Shown here: positions 27,196 through 35,287 of the stretch, piece by piece
Layout: each line of letters begins with the position of its first letter
Numbering within the stretch: the stretch's first letter is position 1
Origin: Salipiger profundus
GTDB lineage: Bacteria > Pseudomonadota > Alphaproteobacteria > Rhodobacterales > Rhodobacteraceae
Direction: 5' to 3'
Length of the DNA stretch: 64,000 nucleotides
Assembly (NCBI RefSeq): GCF_001969385.1
Contig: NZ_CP014796.1
Coordinates: 1,381,501 to 1,445,500, forward strand
Position numbers and translations under genes: made by a program
The notes under the pieces: model-generated
The model's input: only the letters and a program-made list of their open reading frames with translations
The model's database searches: none
What the model was told of the DNA's origin: nothing

Positions 27196-28110
27196 ATGGC
27201 AGAGAAAAAGGAACCTCGCCGGGGACTCGGCCGCGGCTTGTCGGCGCTGATGTCGGACGTCGACATCGCACCCGCACAAGACGCTGAAACCGAGACCGCC
27301 AAGAGCCCCGACAGAATGATTCCCATCGAGAAGATCGTCCCGAACAAGGACCAGCCGCGTCGTACGTTCACGGACGAGCAGCTCAAGGAGCTGTCGGATT
27401 CGATCCGCACCAAGGGGATCCTGCAGCCGATCATCGTGCGTCCGTCGCCGGGCGATCCGGGCATGTTCGAGATCGTCGCCGGCGAACGCCGCTGGCGCGC
27501 GGCGCAGCTGGCGAAGCAGCATGAGGTTCCCGTCCTCGTCCGCGATCTTGACGATCAGGAGATGCTCGAGGTCGCGATCATCGAGAACATCCAGCGCGCC
27601 GATCTGAACTCGATCGAAGAGGCGGCCGGCTACAAGCAGCTGATGTTCAAGTTCGGCCACACGCAGGAAAAGATCGCGGAAGCGCTCGGCAAGAGCCGCA
27701 GCCACATCGCAAACCTTCTTCGGCTTCTCAACCTTCCGGAGAGCGTGCAAGAGCATGTTCGAAACGGGGCGCTGAGTGCGGGGCACGCGAGAACTCTTGT
27801 GACCGCTCAAGACCCCGAAGCGATGGCGCAGCAGATCATCACCAAGAAGCTTTCCGTGCGCCAGGCAGAAGCGCTTCTGCGCTCCGAGGGAGACGCGTCG
27901 AAGCCCAAGATGCGCCCGGCGGCGGCATCCGCAGCGACTGCGGAAAAGGATGCGGACACGCGGGCGCTCGAGGGCGACCTGTCTGCCGCGCTTGGTATGA
28001 AGGTGACTGTAACGCACAAGCCGGGCGGCGAGTCGGGAAAGCTGACGATTGCCTACGAGAGCTTTGACGAGCTGGATTCCCTGTGCAGCGTCCTGAGCGC
28101 CGCGCGCTGA
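27196..28110 (+). CDS. parB: Chromosome-partitioning protein ParB
   Basis: 304 aa. N-terminal ParA-interacting basic segment (PRRGLGRGLSALM), CTPase/ParB-N domain with IVPNKDQPRRTF and the arginine-rich GERRWRAAQLAK motif (from about 95), then the HTH that reads parS (QEKIAEALGKSRSHIANLLRLL) and a C-terminal dimerisation domain. The two perfect parS sites lie 1.4 and 3.3 kb upstream. A good terminator follows. Confidence 0.98.
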   Translation: MAEKKEPRRGLGRGLSALMSDVDIAPAQDAETETAKSPDRMIPIEKIVPNKDQPRRTFTDEQLKELSDSIRTKGILQPIIVRPSPGDPGMFEIVAGERRWRAAQLAKQHEVPVLVRDLDDQEMLEVAIIENIQRADLNSIEEAAGYKQLMFKFGHTQEKIAEALGKSRSHIANLLRLLNLPESVQEHVRNGALSAGHARTLVTAQDPEAMAQQIITKKLSVRQAEALLRSEGDASKPKMRPAAASAATAEKDADTRALEGDLSAALGMKVTVTHKPGGESGKLTIAYESFDELDSLCSVLSAAR

Positions 28111-28138
28111 GCGTCACCTGACATCGAAACAAGACCTG

Positions 28139-28171
28139 AAAGCGGGGCCGAGCGTATCGGCCCCGCTTTTT
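28139..28171. terminator. Intrinsic terminator between parB and hemW
   Basis: 13-bp stem AAAGCGGGGCCGA (28139-28151) with 28157-28169, 5-nt loop, T-run to 28171. The A-run on the other side lets it also end the convergent rph-rdgB-hemW transcript, although that would lie at or inside the hemW stop codon. Confidence 0.9.
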
Positions 28172-29328
28172 CAGTCCGCGAGAAGCTCTGTCACGAGTGC
28201 GTTGAGAACCAGTCTCCCGCGCAGTGTCGCACCGAAACGGTCCTCCGTGCGCCAGATGAGGCCAAGGTCCTCGAAATCCGAAAGCGGCATGGCATCGGAC
28301 CACGCGCCTCCGATACGGCGGGTTCGGTCGATATCTAGGCCCTCCGATAGCCGTAGCCCCATCATGAGGTATTCGCCCCAAATATCTTGTGGGGTTAGAA
28401 TATCTCGGCTCTCTTCGCCGCTGCTACCCTCTGCATCCGCGATCCACGCGCCCGGCAAACGCTTTGCCACGGTGGCGTATCGCTGACCGTCGAGCGTGAT
28501 CCTGCCGTGGGCGCCGGGGCCGATACCGACGTAGTCGCCCCCGCGCCAGTAGACGAGATTGTGCCGCGACATGGCGTCAGGGCGCGCGTAGTTCGAGACT
28601 TCGTAGGCCTCGAAGCCGGCCGCGCCGCAGATGTCGCGCGTGGCAAGGTAGAGGTCCGCGCCGAGATCCTCGTCTGGCAGTCCCTTGAGGCCGCCGGCCT
28701 GCGCACGGTCCCAGAAGGCGGTGCCTTCCTCGATGGTGAGCTGGTAGAGCGACAGGTGGTCGCCGGCGAGGTCCAGAGCCTCGCGAAGCTCGCTTTCCCA
28801 GTCCTGAAGGGTCTGACCCTGCCGCCCGTAGATCAGGTCGAAGCTGACCCGGTCAAAGGTCGCTCGCGCGATCTCGAGCGCTTTCAGCGCCTCGTCGACA
28901 CCGTGCAGGCGACCGAGCTTGCGCAGATCGTCGGGCCGCAGCGCCTGCACCCCGAGCGACACCCGGTTCACGCCGGCCCTGGCGAAACCTTCGAACTTCT
29001 CCGCCTCGACCGAGCGGGGGTTCGCCTCGAGCGTGATCTCGATGTCATTGGCCCAGGCCCACTGCTCGCGGGAGGCACGCAGGATCGCGTCGACCGTGGA
29101 GGGCGCCATGAGCGAGGGCGTGCCGCCACCGAAGTAGATCGAGCCAAGCACGCGGCCCTCGGTTCCTTGGGCATAGCGCCGCAACTCGGAGACCATCGCC
29201 CTGGCCCAGCGATCCTGGTCGACATGGCTCACGACATGGCTGTTGAAGTCGCAATAGGGGCACTTGGCCTCGCAGAAAGGCCAATGCACGTAGAGGCCGA
29301 AGCCACCGTGGCGCCATTCCTCAGCCAA
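28171..29328 (-). CDS. hemW: Heme chaperone HemW (radical SAM; formerly annotated HemN-like)
   Basis: 385 aa from TTG 29328; an in-frame stop lies just upstream and no ATG or GTG is available near the N-terminus. Radical-SAM cluster CEAKCPYC (Cys19, Cys23, Cys26) after GLYVHWPF. HemW proteins bind heme and deliver it to acceptors and are not true coproporphyrinogen oxidases; the C-terminal HemN-type domain is present (LRLSEGLDIDRTRRI). The start region overlaps the rdgB end by 8 bp. Last gene of the rph-rdgB-hemW operon. Confidence 0.93.
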   Translation of the reverse strand: MAEEWRHGGFGLYVHWPFCEAKCPYCDFNSHVVSHVDQDRWARAMVSELRRYAQGTEGRVLGSIYFGGGTPSLMAPSTVDAILRASREQWAWANDIEITLEANPRSVEAEKFEGFARAGVNRVSLGVQALRPDDLRKLGRLHGVDEALKALEIARATFDRVSFDLIYGRQGQTLQDWESELREALDLAGDHLSLYQLTIEEGTAFWDRAQAGGLKGLPDEDLGADLYLATRDICGAAGFEAYEVSNYARPDAMSRHNLVYWRGGDYVGIGPGAHGRITLDGQRYATVAKRLPGAWIADAEGSSGEESRDILTPQDIWGEYLMMGLRLSEGLDIDRTRRIGGAWSDAMPLSDFEDLGLIWRTEDRFGATLRGRLVLNALVTELLAD

Positions 29329-29932
29329 AGCAGCCCGTCACGAACTTCTTGAACGCATCGGCGCGGTGGCTGATGCGGTTCTTTTCCCAGCGATCCATCT
29401 CGCCGAAGGTGATGTCGTAGCCGTCGGGCTGGAAGATCGGGTCGTAACCGTGGCCCTGGTCGCCCCGCATGGGCCAGACCACGCGGCCGGGCATCTCGCC
29501 GGGGAAGACGTCATCGCTGCCGTCGGGATAGGCCAGCACCAGCGTGCAGCAGAAGCGCGCAGTCCAAGGCTCGGGCTTGCCGCTGTCGACCAGCGCCTTG
29601 TGGGCCTTTTCCATCGCCATGACGAAATCGCGACCCGAGCCGGTTTCGGCCCAGTCCGCGGTATAGACACCCGGCGCACCGTCCAGCGCGTCGATGGCGA
29701 TGCCGCTGTCGTCGGAAAGGGCAGGGAGGCCGGTAGCCTTTGCGGCGGCATGGGCCTTGATCCGGGCGTTCTCGACGAAGGTGGTGCCGGTCTCTTCGGG
29801 CTCGGGCAGGCCCTTTTCGGCGGCACCGATGACGGTGATGCCGTAGGGCTTGAGAAGATCGGTGATCTCTTCGAGCTTGCCCTTGTTGTGGGTCGCGACA
29901 AGCAGCGTGTCGCCTTCGAACTTGCGGGTCAT
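29321..29932 (-). CDS. rdgB: RdgB/HAM1 non-canonical purine NTP pyrophosphatase
   Basis: 203 aa. Removes ITP, dITP and XTP from the nucleotide pool. The substrate loop [11 protein letters not shown] (near residue 12), [25 protein letters not shown], and [18 protein letters not shown] with [10 protein letters not shown] are diagnostic. ATGA overlap with rph upstream and 8-bp overlap with hemW downstream. Confidence 0.96.
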   Translation of the reverse strand: MTRKFEGDTLLVATHNKGKLEEITDLLKPYGITVIGAAEKGLPEPEETGTTFVENARIKAHAAAKATGLPALSDDSGIAIDALDGAPGVYTADWAETGSGRDFVMAMEKAHKALVDSGKPEPWTARFCCTLVLAYPDGSDDVFPGEMPGRVVWPMRGDQGHGYDPIFQPDGYDITFGEMDRWEKNRISHRADAFKKFVTGCFG

Positions 29933-30642
29933 GCCACGGCTGCCTTCTGCGCTGCGACCAGCTCGGCGGTGCCGGCCTCGGCAAGGTCCATCAGGTTTGT
30001 CATCTGATCGCGCGAGAAGGTCGCGCCCTCGGCGGACATCTGCACCTCGATGAGCTGACCGTCGCCGCGCAGGATGAAGTTGCCATCGACACCGGCTTCG
30101 CTGTCCTCGGCATAGTCGAGGTCGAGCACCGGCTGCCCGGCGTAGATCCCGCAGGACACCGCGGCCACGGGCGAGACGAGCGGATCGCTCACCACGTCGC
30201 CGGCCTTCATCAGCTTGTTCACGGCAAGCCGCAGCGCGACCCAGCCACCGGTGATCGCGGCGCAGCGGGTGCCGCCGTCGGCCTGAAGCACGTCGCAGTC
30301 GACGGTGATCTGGCGTTCGCCGAGCGCGACGCGGTCGACACCGGCACGCAGGCTGCGGCCGATCAGGCGCTGGATCTCGACCGTGCGGCCGCCCTGCTTG
30401 CCCGAGGTGGCCTCGCGCCGCATGCGCGAGCCGGTGGAGCGCGGCAGCATGCCGTATTCCGCCGTCACCCAGCCCAGCCCCGAGCCCTTGATGAAGGGCG
30501 GCACGCGCGGCTCGAGCGAGGCGGTGCAGATCACGTGGGTGTCACCGACCTTGATCAGGCAGGAGCCTTCCGCGTGCTTGGTCACGCCCGTTTCGATTGA
30601 AACGCTGCGCATTTCGCTTAAATCTCGTCCTGACGGTCTCAT
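29929..30642 (-). CDS. rph: Ribonuclease PH
   Basis: 237 aa from ATG 30642; an in-frame extension upstream has no family support. Phosphate-dependent 3'-5' exoribonuclease for tRNA 3' trimming. Seen: [46 protein letters not shown] and [18 protein letters not shown], all family hallmarks; phosphate-binding GGTR is intact. Divergent from hrcA with a 113-bp gap, and coupled to rdgB by a 4-bp overlap. Confidence 0.97.
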   Translation of the reverse strand: MRPSGRDLSEMRSVSIETGVTKHAEGSCLIKVGDTHVICTASLEPRVPPFIKGSGLGWVTAEYGMLPRSTGSRMRREATSGKQGGRTVEIQRLIGRSLRAGVDRVALGERQITVDCDVLQADGGTRCAAITGGWVALRLAVNKLMKAGDVVSDPLVSPVAAVSCGIYAGQPVLDLDYAEDSEAGVDGNFILRGDGQLIEVQMSAEGATFSRDQMTNLMDLAEAGTAELVAAQKAAVA

Positions 30643-30702
30643 CGGCGCCCCTTTCTCGCTTGCGGTCGGGATACTGATGCCTCGCCATTCCCGCAACCCC
30701 GA

Positions 30703-30730
30703 TTGACGGCACGAGACGGGCGCCTTTAAT
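30703..30730 (+). promoter_or_regulatory. Candidate housekeeping promoter for hrcA-grpE
   Basis: TTGACG, 16-bp spacer, TTTAAT. Transcription would start near 30737, which places the ATG at 30729 inside the -10 element and supports the hrcA start at 30756. No CIRCE element (TTAGCACTC-N9-GAGTGCTAA) is visible here. Confidence 0.5.
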
Positions 30731-30755
30731 GACCGGAGGTCGTGGAGATGCAGGA

Positions 30756-31820
30756 ATGAAGGAAGGCAGACAGGTTCTCGAGGAAATGAACGATCGCTCG
30801 CGCGAGGTGTTCCGGAAAGTCGTCGAGAGCTACCTCGAATTCGGCGAGCCGGTCGGTTCGCGCACGCTGACCCGCTCGCTGAGCGAGAAGGTGTCGGCGG
30901 CGACCATCCGCAACGTGATGCAGGATCTCGAGTATCTCGGCCTGCTCGACAGTCCGCACGTCAGCGCCGGCCGTATCCCGACGCAGATGGGGCTGCGGAT
31001 GTTCGTCGACGGGCTTCTCGAGGTGCGCGATCTCGACCTGTCCGACCGCGAGAAGCTGGACGCGACACTCGGGCCCGACAGCGACGACGTCGGCGGGGTG
31101 CTCGACCGCGTGGGGGCGGCGCTTTCTGGTGTGACGCAGGGCGCCTCTCTGGTGCTGACGCCGAAGCACGAGGCGCCGATCAAGCATATCGAGTTCGTGA
31201 GTCTCGGGCATGACCGCGCGCTGGTGGTGCTGGTGTTCGCCGACGGTCATGTCGAGAACCGCCTGTTCCGCCCGCCGCCCGGTCAGACGCCGAGCTCGAT
31301 GCGCGAGGCGGCGAACTTCCTCAACGCGCTGATCGAGGGCCGCACGCTGAGCGAGCTGCGCTTCGTCATGGCCGAGGAGATCAAGCGCCGCCGTCGCGAG
31401 ATCGACAGCCTGGCCGCCGACCTGATCGAGGCCGGTGTCGCCAGCTGGGAGACCGATGCCGACAACTCTGCCCGGCTGATCGTGCGCGGACGCGCGAATC
31501 TGCTGGGCGCGGAGTCGGAGGTCGAGGAGCTCGACCGGGTCCGGAGCCTGTTCGACGATCTCGAGCGCAAGCGGGACATCGCCGAGTTCCTCGAACTGGC
31601 CGAGACAGGCGACGGCGTGCGCATTTTTATCGGCTCGGAGAACAAACTTTTCTCACTTTCGGGTTCCTCTCTGGTGGTCTCTCCTTATATGAACGCGGAT
31701 CGTAAGATCATCGGCGCGGTGGGCGTGATCGGACCCACCCGTCTCAACTATGGCCGTATCGTTCCGATCGTGGATTACACGGCACAGCTGGTCGGCAAGC
31801 TGATTGCCGAGCGGAGCTAG
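30756..31820 (+). CDS. hrcA: Heat-inducible transcription repressor HrcA
   Basis: 354 aa from ATG 30756 (GGAGA 7 bp upstream). Represses groE/dnaK-type operons by binding CIRCE. N-terminal winged helix ([58 protein letters not shown]), then the GAF-like HrcA domain ([31 protein letters not shown]). Followed by grpE after 9 bp, a common heat-shock pair. An ATG at 30729 would add nine residues but overlaps the candidate -10 element. Confidence 0.96.
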   Translation: MKEGRQVLEEMNDRSREVFRKVVESYLEFGEPVGSRTLTRSLSEKVSAATIRNVMQDLEYLGLLDSPHVSAGRIPTQMGLRMFVDGLLEVRDLDLSDREKLDATLGPDSDDVGGVLDRVGAALSGVTQGASLVLTPKHEAPIKHIEFVSLGHDRALVVLVFADGHVENRLFRPPPGQTPSSMREAANFLNALIEGRTLSELRFVMAEEIKRRRREIDSLAADLIEAGVASWETDADNSARLIVRGRANLLGAESEVEELDRVRSLFDDLERKRDIAEFLELAETGDGVRIFIGSENKLFSLSGSSLVVSPYMNADRKIIGAVGVIGPTRLNYGRIVPIVDYTAQLVGKLIAERS

Positions 31821-31829
31821 AGGTGAAGA

Positions 31830-32387
31830 ATGGCAGACCAGAAAGACGACGAGTTTCTCGATGACATCGAATCCGCCGAGGCCGAGGCCTATGCGGACGA
31901 CAGCGAGGACATGGACCCCGTCGAGGTCGAACTGGACGCGCTCCGCGCTGAGCGCGACGAGCTGAAGGACCGTTTCATGCGCGCGCTCGCGGATGCTGAG
32001 AACGCCCGCAAGCGTGCCGACAAGGACCGCCGCGAAGCGCAGCAGTACGGCGGCTCGAAGCTGGCGCGGGATCTTCTGCCCGTCTACGACAACCTGAACC
32101 GCGCGCTCACCGTCGCGCGCGAGGAAAACGGCGCCGACGCGCTGATCGAGGGTATCGAGCTGACCCTGCGGGAGCTGCTCAACACCTTCACCAAGCACGG
32201 CATGACGGCGATCTCGCCGCAAGTCGGTGAGAAGTTCGATCCGCAGCAGCACGAGGCGATGTTCGAGGCGCCTGTGCCCGGCACGAAGCACGGCGAGATC
32301 ATCCAGGTCTCGGCCGAGGGCTTCATGCTCTACGACCGGCTGCTGCGTCCGGCGCAGGTGGGCGTGAGCTCGACCCCGGCAAGCTGA
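31830..32387 (+). CDS. grpE: Nucleotide exchange factor GrpE
   Basis: 185 aa. DnaK co-chaperone that releases ADP. Acidic N-terminus, long dimerising coiled coil (about 30-75, LDALRAERDELKDRFMRALA followed by DAENARKRADKDRREA), then the C-terminal beta domain (QQHEAMFEAPVPGTKHGEII, GFMLYDRLLRPAQVGV). Second gene of the hrcA operon, ended by a repeat element and a strong terminator. dnaK/dnaJ are not in the window. Confidence 0.97.
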   Translation: MADQKDDEFLDDIESAEAEAYADDSEDMDPVEVELDALRAERDELKDRFMRALADAENARKRADKDRREAQQYGGSKLARDLLPVYDNLNRALTVAREENGADALIEGIELTLRELLNTFTKHGMTAISPQVGEKFDPQQHEAMFEAPVPGTKHGEIIQVSAEGFMLYDRLLRPAQVGVSSTPAS

Positions 32388-32410
32388 TCGCGGTCGACTT
32401 TCGGGGATGA

Positions 32411-32474
32411 GGGGGCTCTGCCCCCGTCTGCCTGCGGCAGACTCCCCCGAGGGTATTTGCAAACCGGAGAAGAC
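32411..32474 (+). repeat. REP-like intergenic palindromic element, copy 1
   Basis: Two consecutive hairpins: GGGGGC-TCT-GCCCCC (32411-32425) and GTCTGCC-TGC-GGCAGAC (32426-32442), followed by TCCCCCGAGGGTATTTGCAA and an AGAAG-type tail. The same architecture recurs at 41.9 kb. It lies between grpE and mutS. Confidence 0.8.
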
Positions 32475-32476
32475 CG

Positions 32477-32512
32477 GGGCGGCGCACTCGTGGAGAGGCG
32501 CCGCCCTTTTTC
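32477..32512 (+). terminator. Intrinsic terminator after grpE
   Basis: Stem GGGCGGCGC (32477-32485) with GCGCCGCCC (32498-32506), 12-nt loop and TTTTT from 32507. It ends the hrcA-grpE transcript just before the convergent mutS stop codon. Confidence 0.88.
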
Positions 32513-35154
32513 TATTCGCCGAGCAGGGACTTCAGCTCGTAGAGCGCCTGCAGTGCCTCGCGCGGCGAGAGGTCGTCGGGCTGGAGCGCGGCAAGCCGTT
32601 CCTCGGCCGGGGAGGGGCCGGATTTCGCCGCGGGTTGCGGTGCCGGCTGGGCGGCGGCGGAGAAGAGCGGCAGGTCGTCGATGAGCGCCTTGGGCGCGGC
32701 GCGGTCGCGCTCGCCCTTTTCCAGCGCCTCGAGCACGGTGCGGGCACGCGTGATGACCGGCGCGGGCAGGCCCGCGAGTTGCGCCACCTGCACGCCGTAG
32801 GAGCGGTCGGCGGCGCCTTCGCGCACCTCGTGCAGGAAGATGACCTCGCCGTCCCATTCCTTGACCGCAACGGTCGCGTTGCGCACGCCGTCGAGCTTGC
32901 CCGCCAGCACGGTGAGTTCGTGGTAATGCGTGGCGAAGAGGCCGCGCACACGATTGACCCCGTGCAGGTGTTCGAGCGTGGCCCAGGCGATGGACAGCCC
33001 GTCGTAGGTGGCGGTGCCGCGGCCGATCTCGTCGAGGATCACCAGCGCGCGGTCGTCGGCCTGGTTGAGGATGGCGGCGGTCTCGACCATCTCGACCATG
33101 AAGGTCGAGCGCCCCCGGGCAAGGTCGTCGGAGGCGCCGACACGGCTGAAGATCTGGCTGACGAGGCCGAGGTGGGCGCGCCGGGCCGGAACGTAGCTGC
33201 CGATCTGCGCCAGCAGAGCGATCAGCGCGTTCTGCCGCAGGTAGGTCGATTTGCCGGCCATGTTCGGGCCGGTGAGCAGCGTCACCGCCGCGCCGTCGCC
33301 GGCCACCGTCAGCGCGCAGTCGTTGGCGATGAAGGGCCCGCCGCCCTGCGCCTGCAGCGCGCGTTCGACCACCGGGTGACGACCGCCGTCGATCTCGAAG
33401 GCGCGGCTTTCGTCGACTTGCGGGCGGCACCAGTCCTGCGCCCGCGCGAGATCGGCGAGGCCGATCGCGAGGTCGAATTCCGACAGTGCCAGCCCGGTCT
33501 CGGAAAGCGTCGGGGCCTCGGCGAGGATTGCGTCCCTCAGGCTGGAATAGAGCCGTTTCTCGATCTCCAGCGCCTCGTTGCCGGCGTTCAGGATACGGGT
33601 TTCCAGTTCGGTCAGTTCGACCGTGGTGAAGCGCACCTGGTTGGCGGTGGTCTGGCGGTGGATGAAGAGCTCGTTGAGCGGCGGCGACATCATTTTTTCG
33701 GCGTGGGTGGCCGTGGTTTCGACAAAGTAGCCGAGCACGTTGTTGTGCTTGATCTTCAGAGACGTGACGCCGGCCTTCTCGGCGTATTGCGCCTGCATCG
33801 CGGCAATCACGCCGCGCCCCTCGTCGCGCAGCTTGCGGGCCTCGTCGAGCCCGGCGTCGTAGCCGGGGGCGATGAAGCCGCCGTCGCGGGCGAGCAGGGG
33901 CGGTTCGGCGACGAGCGCGGCGTCGAGCAGGGCGAGCAGCTCGTCGTGGCCGCGCAGGGTGTCGCGGGCTTCGGAGAGCAGCGGCGGAAGCGAGAGACCC
34001 TCGAGCGTGTCGGCCAGTTCCTCGGCCTGGCCGAGGGCGTTGCGGACGGCGGCGAGATCGCGCGGGCCGCCCCGGTCGAGGCCGAGCCGGGACAGGGCGC
34101 GGTCGAGGTCGGGCACCTTGCGCAGCATGTCGCGCAGCGCCGCGACCGAGGCGGAGTCCATCGCCCAGTCGATGGCGTCGAGCCTGCGGGCGATCACCTC
34201 GGTCTCGCGCGAGGGCGAGGAGACGCGGCGTTCGAGCAGGCGCCCGCCGCCGGGGGTGACGGTGCGGTCGATCACCGACAGCAGGGAGCCCTGCCGGCCG
34301 CCGTTCATCGAGTGGGTAAGCTCGAGGTTGCGGCGGGTCGCGGCGTCGATCTGCAGAAGCCGCGAGACGGCGTCGCGCTGGGGCGCCCGCAGCAGCGGCA
34401 GTTTCCCCTTCTGGGTGATCTCGAGGTAATCGACGACCGCCCCCATCGCCGCGAGTTCGGGGCGGGTGAAGGTGCCGAAGCCGGCGAGCGTCTGCACGCC
34501 GTAGAGACTGCAGAGCCGGGTCTCGGCACCGCTGGAGTCGAAGGAGGCACGCCCCAAGACCGTGGGAAAAATTCCCAGATCAGAGAGAACAGCGCGCAGC
34601 TCTTCTTCGACCGAGTCCGAGACGAGCAGCTCCGACGGCGCCAGCCGGGCCAGTTCCGCGCCGATCCGCGACCGGCCGAGCGGCATCACGTGGAAGGCGC
34701 CGGTCGAGATGTCGCTCCAGGACAGCGCCCAGTCGTCGCGCACCCGGGACAGCGCCGCGAGGAAGTTGTGCCGTCGTGCTTCCAGCAGCGACTCCTCGGT
34801 CAGCGTGCCGGGGGTGACGAGCCGCACGACCTCGCGCTTCACCACCGATTTCGAGCCGCGCTTCTTTGCCTCGGCGGGGCTTTCCATCTGCTCGCAGACC
34901 GCCACGCGAAAGCCCTTGCGGATGAGCGTCAGCAGGTAGCCCTCGGCGGCGTGCACCGGCACACCGCACATCGGGATGTCGTCGCCGGCATGCTTGCCGC
35001 GCTTGGTGAGCGCGATGTCCAGCGCCTCGGCCGCGGCGACCGCGTCGTCGAAGAAGAGTTCGTAGAAATCGCCCATCCGGTAGAAGAGCAGCGCGTCGGG
35101 ATGCTCTGCCTTGATCTCCAGATATTGCGCCATCATCGGCGTGACTGCGGTCAT
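32512..35154 (-). CDS. mutS: DNA mismatch repair protein MutS
   Basis: 880 aa from ATG 35154; an in-frame ATG 11 codons upstream is possible. Mismatch-binding domain I with the Phe-x-Glu equivalent near residue 28 (LLFYRMGDFYELFFDDA), connector, lever and clamp domains, and the ATPase with Walker A TGPNMAGKST (628-637), FMVEMVETA, VILDEIGRGTATYDG and LFATHYHEL. Length is normal. The C-terminal helix-loop region for tetramerisation is present. It diverges from maeB with 133 bp between start codons. Long open frames on the opposite strand are shadows. Confidence 0.98.
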   Translation of the reverse strand: MTAVTPMMAQYLEIKAEHPDALLFYRMGDFYELFFDDAVAAAEALDIALTKRGKHAGDDIPMCGVPVHAAEGYLLTLIRKGFRVAVCEQMESPAEAKKRGSKSVVKREVVRLVTPGTLTEESLLEARRHNFLAALSRVRDDWALSWSDISTGAFHVMPLGRSRIGAELARLAPSELLVSDSVEEELRAVLSDLGIFPTVLGRASFDSSGAETRLCSLYGVQTLAGFGTFTRPELAAMGAVVDYLEITQKGKLPLLRAPQRDAVSRLLQIDAATRRNLELTHSMNGGRQGSLLSVIDRTVTPGGGRLLERRVSSPSRETEVIARRLDAIDWAMDSASVAALRDMLRKVPDLDRALSRLGLDRGGPRDLAAVRNALGQAEELADTLEGLSLPPLLSEARDTLRGHDELLALLDAALVAEPPLLARDGGFIAPGYDAGLDEARKLRDEGRGVIAAMQAQYAEKAGVTSLKIKHNNVLGYFVETTATHAEKMMSPPLNELFIHRQTTANQVRFTTVELTELETRILNAGNEALEIEKRLYSSLRDAILAEAPTLSETGLALSEFDLAIGLADLARAQDWCRPQVDESRAFEIDGGRHPVVERALQAQGGGPFIANDCALTVAGDGAAVTLLTGPNMAGKSTYLRQNALIALLAQIGSYVPARRAHLGLVSQIFSRVGASDDLARGRSTFMVEMVETAAILNQADDRALVILDEIGRGTATYDGLSIAWATLEHLHGVNRVRGLFATHYHELTVLAGKLDGVRNATVAVKEWDGEVIFLHEVREGAADRSYGVQVAQLAGLPAPVITRARTVLEALEKGERDRAAPKALIDDLPLFSAAAQPAPQPAAKSGPSPAEERLAALQPDDLSPREALQALYELKSLLGE

Positions 35155-35287
35155 GTCTTTCCCCGTCTGCCCGTTCCGGCGAGACATACCAAAGCCCGCG
35201 CCGGAGACGAAAGGCGAAAACCGCGCTGTTGAGTGGTCGTTGACCCTGCGCTAAGAGCAACGACGCTGCAGCGCTGGAGAGGACGTC

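Noticed and set aside
30643..30755. Possible CIRCE element upstream of hrcA
   Set aside because: No TTAGCACTC or GAGTGCTAA half-sites were found in this interval.
32407..35232. 941-codon open frame antisense to mutS
   Set aside because: Low-complexity Gly/Arg/Glu-rich translation with no domain; mutS on the other strand is unambiguous.
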